64,000 bases of DNA from contig JAUPFP010000001.1 of the NCBI GenBank assembly GCA_036925085.1, positions 13,712,854 to 13,776,853 of the forward strand, given 5' to 3'. The notes under the pieces are model-generated. The model was given only the letters and a program-made list of their open reading frames with translations, did not search any database and was not told where the DNA came from. A program made the translations under genes and the position numbers. How positions within the stretch are numbered: position 1 is the first letter of the stretch; every line of letters starts with the position of its first letter. Positions 16,967 to 28,902 of this stretch are shown one piece after another. This DNA comes from Brachycybe producta (lineage: Eukaryota; Arthropoda; Diplopoda; Playtdesmida; Andrognathidae).

Positions 16967-19339
16967 AAAATGGTAATCACCACGAGGGAAGATGCATATC
17001 AGCATCGGCGGAGAGAAGAATGGCCACCATCCTTCTGCATCAATTTCACCCCCATGCAGGAGGATGATCGTTAGCCAACTCCATCCAACTATTTCTGTAG
17101 CTTGAATCTTCTCCGTGCGGGCACCATGCGATACAGAAAAGAAACGAGCTATATAAATCATCATCATAATTTGGGTAAAATAATAGTCAACGTCAAAAGC
17201 TCACATTTGGTGGCTCCGACCTGTCTACAGAAGCCGTCCTTTGTCTAAAGTTTCGTGATTGTGCCTCACGATCCTTCGTCCGCCCTTTCTATGTTGGAGC
17301 CACGTGTGGAGACCGACGATTGCATCGGGAGTCAACCACGTGGCGCCGTTTTATGTTGAACTGCAAAAGACACTTGTGGCTACACACATCACAGGTCGAC
17401 CGCGTGATTCTGTGTCCTGTTCAGAGAGACACGTGGAGAAAAAACTTTTGTCTGCCATCTGCTTAGCACTCGAGAGAACACGAAGGCAACTGTTGTGGAC
17501 ACCCGTGTTTTTGTCCATGTTTTTAATCTCCGAGAGGAGTTTGCTTAACCGAAACTCCGTATCATTGTGAGGTAAGCAAACAAATCTCAGCTACTTGTCT
17601 TTAAAAGACGTGTGTGTCTTTTAAATGTGCCTATTATCTTCACTCTTCACTTTTAATTTTCCTAGCAAGTTTTCGTCCTAACTCCGTATCATTGTTAGGG
17701 GCTTACAAGCTTAAAAAACACTTTTTCTAGCCATGTGGGACTCTCTTGTCCCCCCTTTTTCCTTTGTTCTTTATTCTTTCATTGTGCTTCCCTTGGGACC
17801 CTCTATGTCCCAAGTCATCATCTTAAAAAACTCACCATCATCACCTCAATGGATCACATGAACTTCTCCATTGGACACCATTGAAGCACCGGCCGCCATA
17901 TTGGATCGACCGGACACTCTTCAAAAAGATGCCAACGGAGCGGTTTTTCGCTCCATTTGAACACTGTTGTATCTTCGCTTCTCTTTTTGTTCTCTCCTTT
18001 CTTCTCTTCCAAAGGGCCTGCACTTGTGCGCCCCTGGTGGAGTTTCTCTTTTTAAAGAAAATTTCTCTTTTCTTTCGAATTTTCTCTCTTTTTGTGTTCT
18101 TCCTCCTGGCAACTACAAAAACGCCACCTGGAGGAATTCTTCATTTCATCAATTTGAACATTTTCGGACATTACAATAAAATCTACGACCGGAAGTGGCC
18201 ACCACAGCACCACCTACGGATCTCTTCTCTTTACTCAACATAGTTCCTCACTGCCACTGACTCTGCCCTTTTCATCCAGAGCCATCCACCAGTGAGGATC
18301 ACGTAATTCACCCATATGAACAATTCTTCTTGTTTAAAAAGAACTTTTCTTTTTTAACAAATAGCAATCTTCCATTTCTGCACTGATTTGCTCTGCTCAA
18401 TAAATTAGATTCTGGGATGGGTGGTCACCACACCAGAATCCACTACACTTTAGAGCAATTCAGCTTTCTTCTCACTCTTTCTATAAAAGCCCAACCATCT
18501 TGGACTTTTATTCTTTCTGTTCCTCTTCGGAAAGTTCATATACTCTTAATTCTTATTTCAAGTAAACCTAAGTGTGCGGGCACCACGTTTTAGGTTCACT
18601 CTTCTCTTTTTATTTCCAATTTCTTGCAGTGCAATCTTTGATTGGGTGGTGTACCATGCTTAAAGTTGTATTGTACATCTGCTGTTTCTTATTGAGACTC
18701 TTAGAACTCTAATCTTCTCCACGTGGTCGCTAAACACCACGTGTTGAGAAATAACTCTAAAATCTGAAACTCAATAAAGAATTCACAACACTCTACACCA
18801 GTTGGGAACAACCAGTCGACACACACCCAACTGAAGACATTATAACCAACACAACACACCATTGGACTGAAAAAACAATGCAACTACACGTGCGAAGCGT
18901 AGGTAGTCCATTGTTACTCAGTGTATAAGAGTACGAGGGTGTCGGTTACCAACAGAAACACCAATTACCCATGCACATGCACATACACCGACTTACAGAA
19001 ACACGACGCTACTATGACTGCGTGTTGAACGAGTCACCTCATACTGGACTCCGATACGGAACCAAAAAGCATCGCTCAGAGTGTACTCAACAACCCTCGA
19101 AGCTGCACACACCGAATCGGACTCCGTCGGACCCGTTCGTCACCACAAATCCACACTGCTTACACACTACACGCCGCATCACGAATCATGGCTGCTGCAC
19201 ACGAATCCACTGACACCCTGTCTGATCACCGGGGCTCTCACAAAAATATCCCATCATTGGCAATGTGACCACCGCCACCGACACAACCAGTTGAACCCAG
19301 TCTCCTTGAGTTACCACAACAGGTGGCACAACAGAGCAC
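16967..19339 (+). other. Probable LTR end, primer-binding site and leader of element B
   Basis: AGCTCACA at 17198-17205 followed by TTTGGTGGCTCCGACCTG looks like an LTR end plus a primer-binding site; it resembles a tRNA-Trp type site (TGGTG-R-C-Y-CCGAC), which is an inference. The next 2.1 kb hold no convincing ORF. A GAGGTAAGC donor-like site lies at about 17568, and a CCGTATCATTGT-containing motif occurs twice (about 17557 and 17684). Short open frames at 18971-19356 are low-complexity and may be remains of the gag N-terminus. Confidence 0.45.
18719..18743. promoter_or_regulatory. Hairpin with two E-box (CACGTG) cores
   Basis: CCACGTGGT and ACCACGTG face each other across an 8-nt loop. 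CACGTG is the standard E-box core. Its location in the element B leader makes a regulatory role possible, but nothing else supports one. Confidence 0.3.
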
Positions 19340-20748
19340 GTGGCCCAGCTCATTAGCGATCGGTTCACACCAAACCGACCAACCACACCACAGTGGACAT
19401 GCACACAATGTCGTGACAATGATTCCGACGCCTCTGCAACCTCTTTTTATGGTTACAGAGAGTCCTACGTTCCGCATCGTGATCGTCACGACAGACACTA
19501 TACACCACGTCATCTACCACAAAACCCTGACTGGCAGTACACTCCACAATTGCGTCGAGACCAGTCAGATGGCTTAAACTGTAGAGACAAGCATGCGGAA
19601 CAACCGTGCGCACTACCGGCTATGACACGAGCTCACTCTCCACAATCTCTTGCCCAGGCTGCACGTAGTGGCCGTCACTCGGCTCCTCCGGAACAGCAGC
19701 AGGGTAGGGCTACAAACCAGGACCCGACACAAGACACTTCAGTATATGCGCCGCAATTTCAACCGCAATGGGCAGCACTGATGCCCACTGGGATGTCTAA
19801 CGTCCAAGACGGTGTTTACAGACCAGCCCCCAGAGAGAACTCAGTCGAGAACTACAATAAGTTCAGTGGTTGCCACCCGGCCAACTCAATCCAGAAATTT
19901 GAGGGATTGACAGGTTTCAGGCCCTTCCTGGAAGAATTCGAGGAAGTGGCCCACCTGTACGACTGGACCGACTGCCACAAAAAAGAGTATCTTACTGGGC
20001 GCTTCACCGTGGCCGCCCGTACGTGGTTGAGCAAACTGAAGTATGAATGCCGGGGCATTTCTTGCGCCCAGCTGAGAGTACAGATGGTGGAAACGTCAGG
20101 GAAACTGAACGAACTATCCACCTTGGAAAAACAGTATATTGAGATGCTCCAAGCAGAAGGCGAGAGTACACAGGCTTTCATCTGGAAGTTTATGGCACTC
20201 GGAGACCGTGTTTACCTGTATATGGCCGATCAGTGCATATAAGTCAGTTGCGTCGTGCTCTACATCCGACCATTCAGGGCGCCGTCCATCACGCACAAAC
20301 TACATCGTTCAAAGATTTCGCAAACGCCATCGTCAATATGGAGGTGGTCTTGATCTCCTTGAATCAATGGCCGATGGGACCGAAAACTGCATCTGATCCA
20401 CATGATGGTAAAAGAGCATCGAAGACCGACAAGGAGCAGGCGGTAACCGCCGGCTCTAAGGACAACACCCATTATTCTAGGAACAATAAAAAGCCGCACC
20501 AAACTGCTACTACCAACTCGGGGCGACACTCAGCAGCAAGCACCCAGACAGACACCACTCACATGTTCGACAAGAGCAAGTCGACGTGCTACAACTGTGG
20601 GAAGTTGGGGCATTTTCTTCGTGAGTGCCGCCAGCCGAAGAAGAAAATCACCATCAAGCAGTTTGGGGAACCGATTACGACGCCCAGGAGGAAGTGCCTG
20701 AAGCGGATGTTATCACTAAAAAATGGAGCTGAGTTCACTTTAATCTGA
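19340..20748 (+). pseudogene. gag: Gag of element B, one frameshift
   Basis: The N-terminal half is low-complexity (His/Gln/Arg/Pro-rich). The capsid-like domain then aligns with element A: FEGLTGFRPFLEEFEEVA, AARTWLSKL, LEKQYIEMLQAEGESTQAF, and after a frame change LRRALHPTIQGAV. A zinc knuckle CYNCGKLGHFLREC is near 20590-20631. The frame changes at about 20233, inside the capsid, so the copy is dead. No clear ATG opens the frame; the first codon used here is a GTG and the true start may be upstream. The end at 20748 is followed by the protease in the -1 frame, as in element A. Confidence 0.75.
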
Positions 20749-20831
20749 CTCCAGTTTCAGCCGCCAAGGCACCACCACCTGAAAAACCCGACACAGACAG
20801 TTCCGACGATCCTGAGAACGTACCGATTCAT

Positions 20832-21500
20832 GTGTTCAACCTAGCCCCCGTGCGAGCATGGACCGCAGCTGAGCTGATCACAAGGCAGGACACACTTGAT
20901 GTCCTTTCAACATCTGTGGAAGTCGAAGGGTGCTGTGAAAACAGAACGGTAGCCGTCATGGCTCCAGGCACCCAACCACCGACGAAAGGCCACTCCTGCT
21001 GCCAGAAACTCACGAAGACGGTATACCACCAGCTGGTAGACAGCTGCACGCCTCAGGAAGTCGGAGACTACGATGCTAGCGACAGAAACCCACACATCGC
21101 CATCACAATCAATGGAAAAGTCATAGATATGCTTGCGGACACCGGAGCTATGGTCAGCGTCATCTTGGCTGCACTTGCACAAGAACACAAGTTCAAAATC
21201 GAGCCTGTGCTCATCCCACTTGATGTTCAGGGTGTGGGAGGCATGAAAATCACCGTGGTGGGACGACTCCCCGCGGTGGTTCAACTCGGCACCCACACTG
21301 TGCGAGGACATCTGCTTGTGATTGCCGGCCAGCCCAAGGCAATCGCTGTGTCCATGGCCACCAACAAAGTATACTTAGAGGACGACCTCTTCGAGTCCAC
21401 GCTCCGACAGAAGTGCATCAAAGCACATATAGGACGGTCTCTAGGAGTGACTTCATCAGAGGCTTTTGATAAATCTAACAATGCTTCTGGGGTGGTCTAA
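20832..21500 (+). CDS. pro: Retropepsin of element B
   Basis: This is a 222-residue open frame in the -1 frame relative to gag. The start has the conserved block RAWTAAELITRQDTLDV seen in A and C, then a Cys pair (HSCCQKL) and CTPQEVGDYDASDRNP. The catalytic motif is MLADTGAMVSVI, followed by the hydrophobic second half with KAIAVSMATNKVYL; the usual I-x-G-R-D-L segment is shortened to AIAVSMA, which suggests a small deletion. It aligns with element A's protease from end to end except for A's extra C-terminal 120 residues. It probably has no independent start; the first codon of the open segment is a convenience. Confidence 0.7.
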   Translation: MFNLAPVRAWTAAELITRQDTLDVLSTSVEVEGCCENRTVAVMAPGTQPPTKGHSCCQKLTKTVYHQLVDSCTPQEVGDYDASDRNPHIAITINGKVIDMLADTGAMVSVILAALAQEHKFKIEPVLIPLDVQGVGGMKITVVGRLPAVVQLGTHTVRGHLLVIAGQPKAIAVSMATNKVYLEDDLFESTLRQKCIKAHIGRSLGVTSSEAFDKSNNASGVV

Positions 21501-22616
21501 AACCTCTACTCCGGAAGTGACGTCGATCTGCAGTTGGCCACCAACGCTAGCAAGACACCAAACGCGACGAATGAACAATAATAATTATCCATTAGTGTTT
21601 TATCTATAGCCATAGATATAAACACCAAACAATAGAAAAACGGGAGGAATTTGAGAAAACAACTGAGGACAGTTGTCAAGAGGTGGGGAGGGGCTAAAAA
21701 GGAACCCCTAATGAATAAATAACCTCACAACATCAACAACTCCTCTAAACACTCAAATATCACCTAAAACCACAAAATTCTCACAACTTTAATTTTTCAT
21801 CATGGTCATATTGGCAACCACTGCAATAACTACACCAAGACAATGTGGCCTCAAAAATAACTGTCAACCACGTGGTGCACCTGAGACAACATCATAATGA
21901 GTCAAGGACGTCCAAAAAATATATACAAAATGTCCCCTTATCATGAATGGACGTCAACGACCCCGACAGTTAATATAGGAAAATAAGTATGTCTAGGGGC
22001 CGAATCAATGCACACCTCATAGACATCAAAGGAAAACACACAAGAAAAAATAGAAGAAACAGAAGAATAATAATAAAAAAATAGAAGAACCGAAAATAAT
22101 TTTGAAGTATCAATTAAAGTATAAAAAATTCGGAACCTGCCACCTTCAATCAAGTAATAAAATTCTTGGGAATCAACCCCTCCGAAAAAAACATAACAAA
22201 CAATAAGGTACACTAGTGACCTTATTGACAAGTGTTTATTTGTCTTACTAAAAAAAAAGACATTAAGAAAGAGAGTTACGTGGTCAATCACTTCACTTGT
22301 TCCTTTTCTTAAAGAGCAATCGCCATCGCACTCTTCACCTTCGAATTCTTCAAATTTTGTTAAGTCTTCAGATTTTCTTTAAGTTCTTCAAGTTTCTAAC
22401 AGTTTTTATTTTTGCAAGTTTGCAACTTTGTGCAATTCATCGAACTTTTTGTGTGTTTGTGTATTTCAACAGTGTGCACCGACCTACCAGACTTTCTTCA
22501 TCTCTTTTAATTAATAGCAGAGTGATCGGCCACCGATTTCTGCTATTATTAAGAAGTGACTAGCGGCGGGACATTGAAAAAAAAACAATCTTTAAGAACT
22601 TTTTGAACATTTTAGT
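21501..22616 (+). other. Noncoding spacer between protease and ORF3 of element B
   Basis: About 1.1 kb rich in A/T and in CTTCAAGTTT-type runs, with no supportable ORF. In element A the corresponding 880 bp before the ORF3 ATG stay open in frame; here they do not. A small inverted repeat AGCAGAGTGATCGG/CCACCGATTTCTGCT lies at about 22516-22546. Confidence 0.5.
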
Positions 22617-24791
22617 ATGTCGGGCCGCGGATCCTAGAGAGGAAGTAGACGGATGTCCACCTCCTCCAGTGACAACGACAGTGGGAATGGAACGGCGGAG
22701 ACCACCGAACCTCCCTCACCAACTTCGACATATGACAAACGAATGCCGGGCACCACCTGTGCACCAACGACTAGGAGAGAGTCACCAAATGCATACTCTA
22801 GGTGCCGTATCTCCTCTGAGCCGGAGAATTTCCGCCGGTGTGGGGAGAAACACCTAAAGCCGAATTTTAAACACCCAGCGAACGTCGGACATGAGGGGAA
22901 GCCGGATACTCCCAGCAGTATCATCCCCTTCGACGTCACAATGTCCAATGGGAGGGGCGCAAGGACAGGATCGACATTAACACCATGGCCTGGGGTGTTA
23001 ATCAGGCATTTCGGGACAGCATCGCACTGGGACAGCCGCTTCTGGGTGGAGCCACCGCTAGAGGAAAGCGTAGGGGGTGGGTCAATACCCACCCCCTCGA
23101 GGATCTCCAGCTTGAGCTGCGGCGAGAGGCCGTCATGCAACAGGCAGAGAAAGATAAGGTGCAGGGGAGTAAAGCCTGGCTTACCTCCGTGCAGTTTGCT
23201 CCCACCTCACCGAGCTGGGTCTCCCCTATACAGGGCAACTCCCGAAGGAGGAGCTCTTATGAATCGAGGCCCATCTCAGAGGGCAAAGCTCCCACACCAT
23301 CGCCTTCACGTTCCCTGCCTGTCACGCCGGCCATATCACCCGAACCATCCTTGCTGTCTGCAACACCCCCGGAACCTTTTTGATACCAGGAGCCAATGCT
23401 AGAACCTGCCATGTCGCTCACCTCATCAACACCCGCCACACCATCGATCACGCCACCGCCTCCTCCACACACACACACCGATAAAACGCCACCAGCTCAA
23501 CACTGTGCCGCACCACCACATCAGGAGGGTGCCGCACTGCCACATCAGGAGGTCGCCGCGCCGCCTCCAAAGCTGCCATCCATAGTGGTAATTCCCAGAC
23601 CCATCAACATGAAAGCTTCTACTAAGAGAGCCTCAGTGGGCCCGTAAGGACCACCACTCTCCTCCACGTTTTCATCGAAGTGCCTCTCTTCACCTCGTGA
23701 CTCACATCCCCGATGCCAACCCGATGCAAGAAGTCAACAGGAGCAACCTGGCTCCTTCCAATGTGGCCCTCCGCCACGTGACGACTTTAACCGAAGGGTT
23801 ATGGCACCCCCGACCGTACCTATGCATCCAACTGGACCGTGACCATCGCTGCGTGTATTGGGGCCTAACGAATGTGGCTACATGCCGCTCTCCTCCTCCG
23901 CCATCTCTGGGTTACCCTTCTGAGAGATCTTCACCCTCCGCCGATCGTGCAGCCTTTTTGAGGAAGCAGAAGGCCATTATGGACCTTCTGCAAGACGTAA
24001 TGCGGGAGGGTGGTGATCTGAGAGAAGCACTGGGTCTTCTCCCAGGAAGCACAAAACCAGAAGAGGCGTTGAGCAAGGGATCGGGCCTTGAAGCACGAAT
24101 GCCAGCAAGCCTGCGATATGGCCAAGTCTGCCTTGCGCCACGCTAGGCCCATCACGGGCACATCAAATGAGATGAGGCCTGCACTTCCTGCAGCCTCAGA
24201 GCCAGCACGACCAGCCGCACTGCCCGCAGTACCCCATACTGAGACTACTGTGGGGCAGTTACCATTGGATTTTCCGTTCCGTATGGCCACCTCTGGTGAG
24301 CGACTCCTTAACAACCGGTGGGTCACTTGGCAGCACGAAGTATGCTATGCCAACACCCTCTACATGGGACACTTCGACCTGGAGAAAGGGTTCCCTCGAC
24401 TGGACCTCCCACCATGGGAGCGATATATCGTGGGGCTCTCCTGCCAGGCGAGCATCCTCATCACAATCATGTTCCCGAACCGGAGGATCGCCGAAACCCT
24501 GAGCTTCGCGGGGATGCCGTCGACACAGCCACGTCCGCCCTTCTGAAGGCTTTCATTAAATAAGTCTTCAGGCTCCCGGATGGAAAGACCTTCCGCACTA
24601 GTCGTCTTCACATCCCGGAACTGAATCCCCGCTACAGGATCGCCATTCTGTGGGACATCGCCTGGGCCATCCAACACAACAAGCAGTCCTCTAGGAAGAT
24701 CATCGGGGACGGGGACATCCATAATATCTTTCACCGGGACCTGCTGGACGACCAGGGTGAGTGGCTCTCTGCTACCGCCTCTCAACGATGA
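22617..24791 (+). pseudogene. ORF3 of element B, broken
   Basis: The start MSGRGS at 22617 is followed by a TAG after six codons. Downstream the conserved parts appear in changing frames: block 1 at about 22985 (MAWGVNQAFRDSI, then LEDLQLELRREAVMQQAE), a Pro/Ser/Thr-rich linker, block 2 at about 23945 (FLRKQKAIMDLLQDVMREGG), an ALRHARPI segment, and the C-terminal domain from about 24297 (LLNNRWVTWQ, TLYMGHFDLEKGFPRLDL, IPELNPRYRIAIL, NIFHRDLLDDQGEW). Stops and frameshifts near 22632, 23383, 24146 and 24540 disable it. It aligns block for block with ORF3 of element A and, more closely, with element C. Function unknown. Confidence 0.7.
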
Positions 24792-25115
24792 GTTCAGTCT
24801 CTACGGACTAATAGAGCAAGGACCTTCCCCACCCTCCACAACAGGGATAGCTGTGCCGCCCCATGACTCATGGGGCTACCACCCGGCCGGGTGGTACAAT
24901 AGAAACATTTTATAAAAAATAAAAATAAGTTAATGCTTTGTATATTTGTAATTTTCTTTACTTTTCAGCCTTTTGCCTATTTAAGAGGCACTGACACTGT
25001 CTTGCCTCTGTACAAGGTGCGTGCTCATTCACCCATGTCTCTACTGCTTGTGCAACTTGACTTCCTCCACCCTTGGCTGGAGTATGAGGACGTACGCCAA
25101 GCAAAGTTGGTGGTA
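24792..25115 (+). other. 3' noncoding region of element B
   Basis: It shares several runs with the region after ORF3 in element C, including CAGGGATAGCTGTG, TTTTCAGC and GCACTGACACT/TGCTGACACTT. A CTTTACTTTTCAG run at 24956-24968 looks like a 3' splice site. It ends at TGTAACACCC, the start of the LTR-like repeat at 25116. Confidence 0.5.
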
Positions 25116-25507
25116 TGTAACACCCAGTAACTCCCGTTCCCGCCTAAACCATAGCCTGGGGGTAAACAATTCCCGCTTGTCCCTCCCTCCTCTATGACAC
25201 ACTTCTGATGCACATCAAAGTGGCGGAGTAATACACTTAGGACCATGGTCACTTTCACCTGGTTACACCTTGTAGGTGTACACAGGTCCAAGGTATAAAA
25301 GGACCGTGTTCCTCTTTGTCCCTGGTCGTTACTTTTGCTCTCTTTTGTATTACGTTGATTATTCCGTACCACATCTTGGGCATGAGGACGCACCTTTAAC
25401 CTAAACCATTCATCTTTGTACTCTTGATGTTTCTGAGCAAAGATGAATAAAAGTGTTACAATGAGATACTGCGTTCTTTATGTTTGGTAACTAATAACTT
25501 CTCTACA
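25116..25507 (+). repeat. LTR-like repeat, copy 2
   Basis: It starts TGTAACACCC and probably ends CTCTACA. It carries TATAAAA at 25294 and AATAAA at 25446 and matches copy 1 at 16527-16966. It directly follows element B and directly precedes the ATG of the element E ORF, so it may serve as B's 3' LTR, E's 5' LTR, or both through recombination. Confidence 0.65.
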
Positions 25508-25522
25508 GAGGCAGGAGACACC

Positions 25523-27329
25523 ATGGGGCAAGGAGCATACGATCCTGAAGCAGCTACAGCATCTTCCTCACCTCGTGGGAGAAAAAGGCAAAAGAGACCC
25601 TCCCACTTCTGGGCGAAAATTGAATTTGCAAGCCTCACAGGATCACGTGAGAAGCCAACCGCCATTTTGGATGCCACTTCAGATTGTGATTCTGCAAAGA
25701 ATAGTCGCGCTTTGCAATTTTTCGAAAAGGAAAAAGTGGCAACATCTGAATTGAAAATAATCGGAAGTCTATGGATAAAGGAACATCTGGAAGTGAGGAG
25801 GCAGCGGAATTGGAGCTGTTTATGAAAAAAGGCGAGATGATGCCGGAATGGTTAAAACTACTGTTTGGGAGGAGGATGACAATGACACAATCGCTGCAGG
25901 GATTCTTTCTGGCAGCAATGCCGTGCCGTCATCACCTAAAAAGGAAGAAGCTTCGGGATCTTCAAAAACAAAGAAAAGGAAGAAGCTAGAGGGTAAGCAA
26001 ACTAATTTTGTACCGTTGATTCACTCTCCTGCAGGGCAACATAGGGACATCAAACCAAACTGGAGATTGTTTATGAAGGACCCGCAAGGGACCCAACGCT
26101 GCAATTTCCTTGACCCCCTGAGGAGATGGATACTCCTCCGGGAAGTCTTCTGGATGGGTGTTTGCCAGCAGAGCTAGTAGGCTCTCGTAGGAGTAGTCAA
26201 ACCAAAGGAGAAAACCGGACAAAACAGGGAACTAGTGGCCAGGGGACGGTCCCCTATCAAGGCACTGGAGGTCTGAACAGCTGTACCGAGCAAACGACAC
26301 CAAGGGAAGTCTCCCCTTCAAACAGTTGGGTTACTGTGGACCAGCAGATCATGAGAGGGTATGTTCATAATCCTAATCGACCACTTACTTTGCCAGGGGT
26401 GATGGAGAGGGTCTCCATCACTTCTAAAATCGTAAATCCGAAGAGTGATGCTCATCCACCAGCGGTGAGCAATCCCGCTCGGCCCACCAGGGACAAGTTC
26501 ATCACCGAAAGGCCCAGGGACCCTAGACGCCAAGAAACCGTCATCAAGAGTTGGCCCCAGGAGGAACAGCCACGCAGAGAACCAAGGGAGCAGCCAAGTC
26601 ATCATCCACACTTTCCTGGACAGGCCAGGGAGGGGCAAGGTGCCACCGAGAGGAGGAGACAACACAGGGACCAGATCTTCCCAGAGGAACACGGCCATCC
26701 AAGCAAGCCAACACCTGGACCAGTCACGGGAGCGATCCCGAAGATCTCTCCACTGCCACCTCCTCAACAATGGCCCAAGGACCAACTAGACATGTCGGAT
26801 GGATAGCTGTCAACCAACGGCAATTTTGGCTCCTATGGAATGGGTTAGTTTCTTTGGTCGCCGCTGGGGAAGAAATGCCTTTCGTGATTTAGGCGTCTTC
26901 AACAGCGACGAAGGAATCAGAGAAGATCGACTCCGGCCGAGGCAGGACAGGCCCTGGACCGCGGTTGTTGTACACTGGCCCGTCGTCCTCCATAACAACG
27001 CCGAGCCTGGCACCCTTAATCTCGTTTATCCACAGCCTTGGGAGAAATCCCTCAGCCAGATCTTCGAGGTGGTCATATCGTCAATGATGGCAACATTGAT
27101 ACCTAGCGGCAGGGGCCACCGGAAAATCGTTCATCATCGCTTGAAGGAACAGGATGGAAATGCGCATCTGGCCATCCAGCAGCTGGATTTCATGGAGTTG
27201 ATCGTACTGAGAGCAATCCCAAGGTCGCAAGTCATGCCACTTCAGATGCTGGAAGATTTCACCATCTTGTCTACAGAAGCAGAACCCAAAGCCAGGAATC
27301 CACAGGGGCATCTAGAGCCGGACCACTAG
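25523..27329 (+). pseudogene. Element E: unknown ORF after an LTR, possible distant ORF3 relative
   Basis: An ATG at 25523 (MGQGAYDPEAATASSSPRG) lies 16 bp after the LTR end. The protein continues through at least three frame changes (about 25780, 25850, 26126) into a Pro/Arg-rich segment (26126-26806) and a final segment (26799-27329). No Gag or protease motif is present. The last segment has the order GTLNLVYPQPWEK, FEVVISSMMATLIPSG and IVHHRL, which parallels GTLYLGLYDLEES, FVVNITVCGKLATAIIFPG and IVEVFYFPG in element A's ORF3. That similarity is weak and by eye only. No 3' LTR was found. Confidence 0.4.
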
Positions 27330-27419
27330 GAGGACCAGGAACGAAAATGGATCGGCATGGACCAGTTCCAATCCACGCAGAGAAACCGGAGGAACGAGTC
27401 AGCGAGGAGGCGTAAATTC

Positions 27420-27767
27420 GAAATTGTTTTATTTTTATTTTTATTTGGAATTAAAAAAGAATATAAGGGATTTCTTTTTGGGGATAAGAATTAAAATTTA
27501 GAATTACCATTTTTCTTGGGGTATTAGAATCTGTTTTTGTTTTGGGTTACCAGAGATTTAATTTTGGGACAAAATTAATTCTTTTAAAAAGTTTTTTTTG
27601 GGAAGTCAAGTTAAGTCGAGTTAAAAAGGTTTTAACTTTTTTTATATACACATATGAATACATACATACTGTATTTACTTTATTTTTCATACTTACCAGA
27701 TAGACTTTTGTTAGGTGTAACATAGGAAACTAATGATAGAAACCAATAAACAATAGAAAGCAAACAC
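27420..27767. other. A/T- and G/T-rich noncoding stretch
   Basis: Runs of TTTTATTTTTATTT and TTTGGGG with no ORF. It separates element E from the interspersed repeat at 27768. Confidence 0.5.
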
Positions 27768-28040
27768 CTAACAATTAAACAATAATAAAAAGTGATAAAC
27801 AATTAAAGTGTCAAGTGTAATTCGAGTAAAATCATCTGCCGATATAAAAACTTTTTAAAAAACTTACGATGGACGTAGCAGGTGGTAATAATAGAACACG
27901 ATACTCTCATCCTTAATACATAAACAAGGAACATAATTCAAAAATTAGAAAGTGAAATGTAATATATTACTACTAACAAATATTAAAACCACATAAAGAA
28001 ACATACAACACCTGCATATAATGATAGGAAATAGAGATAC
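27768..28040. repeat. Interspersed noncoding repeat, partner 57280-57555
   Basis: From ACACCTAAC through ATAAACAATTAAAGT, GATGGACGTAGCAGGTGGTA and CACCTGCATATAATGA to GGAAATAGA, this matches 57280-57555 in order and direction. It abuts the broken 5' end of element C. A GTTAGGTGT just upstream (27711) is complementary to the ACACCTAAC at its left end. No coding content. Confidence 0.8.
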
Positions 28041-28074
28041 GAGGAAATTCCTTGGCCCGAACTGAAGAGTACAG

Positions 28075-28902
28075 ATGGTGGACACGTTCGGGAAGCCGAA
28101 TGAGCTAGCCATCTTGGAGAAACAGTATGCAGAGGTGCTCCAGAAAAAAGGTGAGAGCACGCAAGTTTTCATCTGGAAGTTCATTTTACTCGGCGACCGA
28201 ATTTATCCACAACTTAATGCTCAGCTGCGTATAAGTCAGTTGCGTCGCGCTCTACATCCAACCATCCAGAGTGCCGTGCACCATGCATCTACATCATTCA
28301 AAAACTTTGCAAACGCCGTCCTCAATATGGAAGGGGTTCTGCTGTCCTTGAATAAATGGCCGACGGAACCAAAACCCGCAGCTGATTCACCGTCGGGTAA
28401 AGGAGCATCGAAGACCGACCAGGAGCAGGCGGTAGTCGCCAGTCCTAAAGACAAAACACACTGGTCTAGCCACGATAAGAAGCCTAGTCAGACTGCAACC
28501 ACCAATTCGAACCAACACTCTAGAACGGATCCACAACCAGACACCACTCGCACGTTTGACAAGAGCAAGTCAACGTGCTATAATTGTGAGAAGTTGGGGC
28601 ATTTCCTCCGTGTGTGTCGGCAACCGAAGAAGATTGCTATCAAGCAGTTTGGAAAACCGGTCACTGACTATGACACCAAAGGAGAGGTGCATGAAACAGA
28701 CATCATCACCGAGAACGGCATTGAGTTCGCCTTGATACGAGTAGCGGACAAATTTGCCGGATTCCTCTTCCAGCCCCAGACACAGCCGCCGGAGCACCTC
28801 CTCCTAAGAAACTCGACAATGACAGTTCTGACAACTCTGAGGACATACCAGTCAAAGTGCTCGACCGAGCTCCTGCACACAAATGGACCTCGGACGAGCT
28901 GA
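28075..28902 (+). pseudogene. gag: Gag fragment of element C
   Basis: The open frame contains the capsid C-terminal half (LEKQYAEVLQKKGESTQVF, LRISQLRRALHPTIQSAV), a Ser/Thr/Gln-rich linker and a zinc knuckle CYNCEKLGHFLRVC. It then runs on for some 85 codons past the place where B's gag stops. Sequence similarity to element B is high throughout. The N-terminal half is missing. Confidence 0.75.

Noticed and set aside
22634..23140. 168-codon minus-strand frame
   Set aside because: Antisense of the element B ORF3, which aligns with A on the plus strand.
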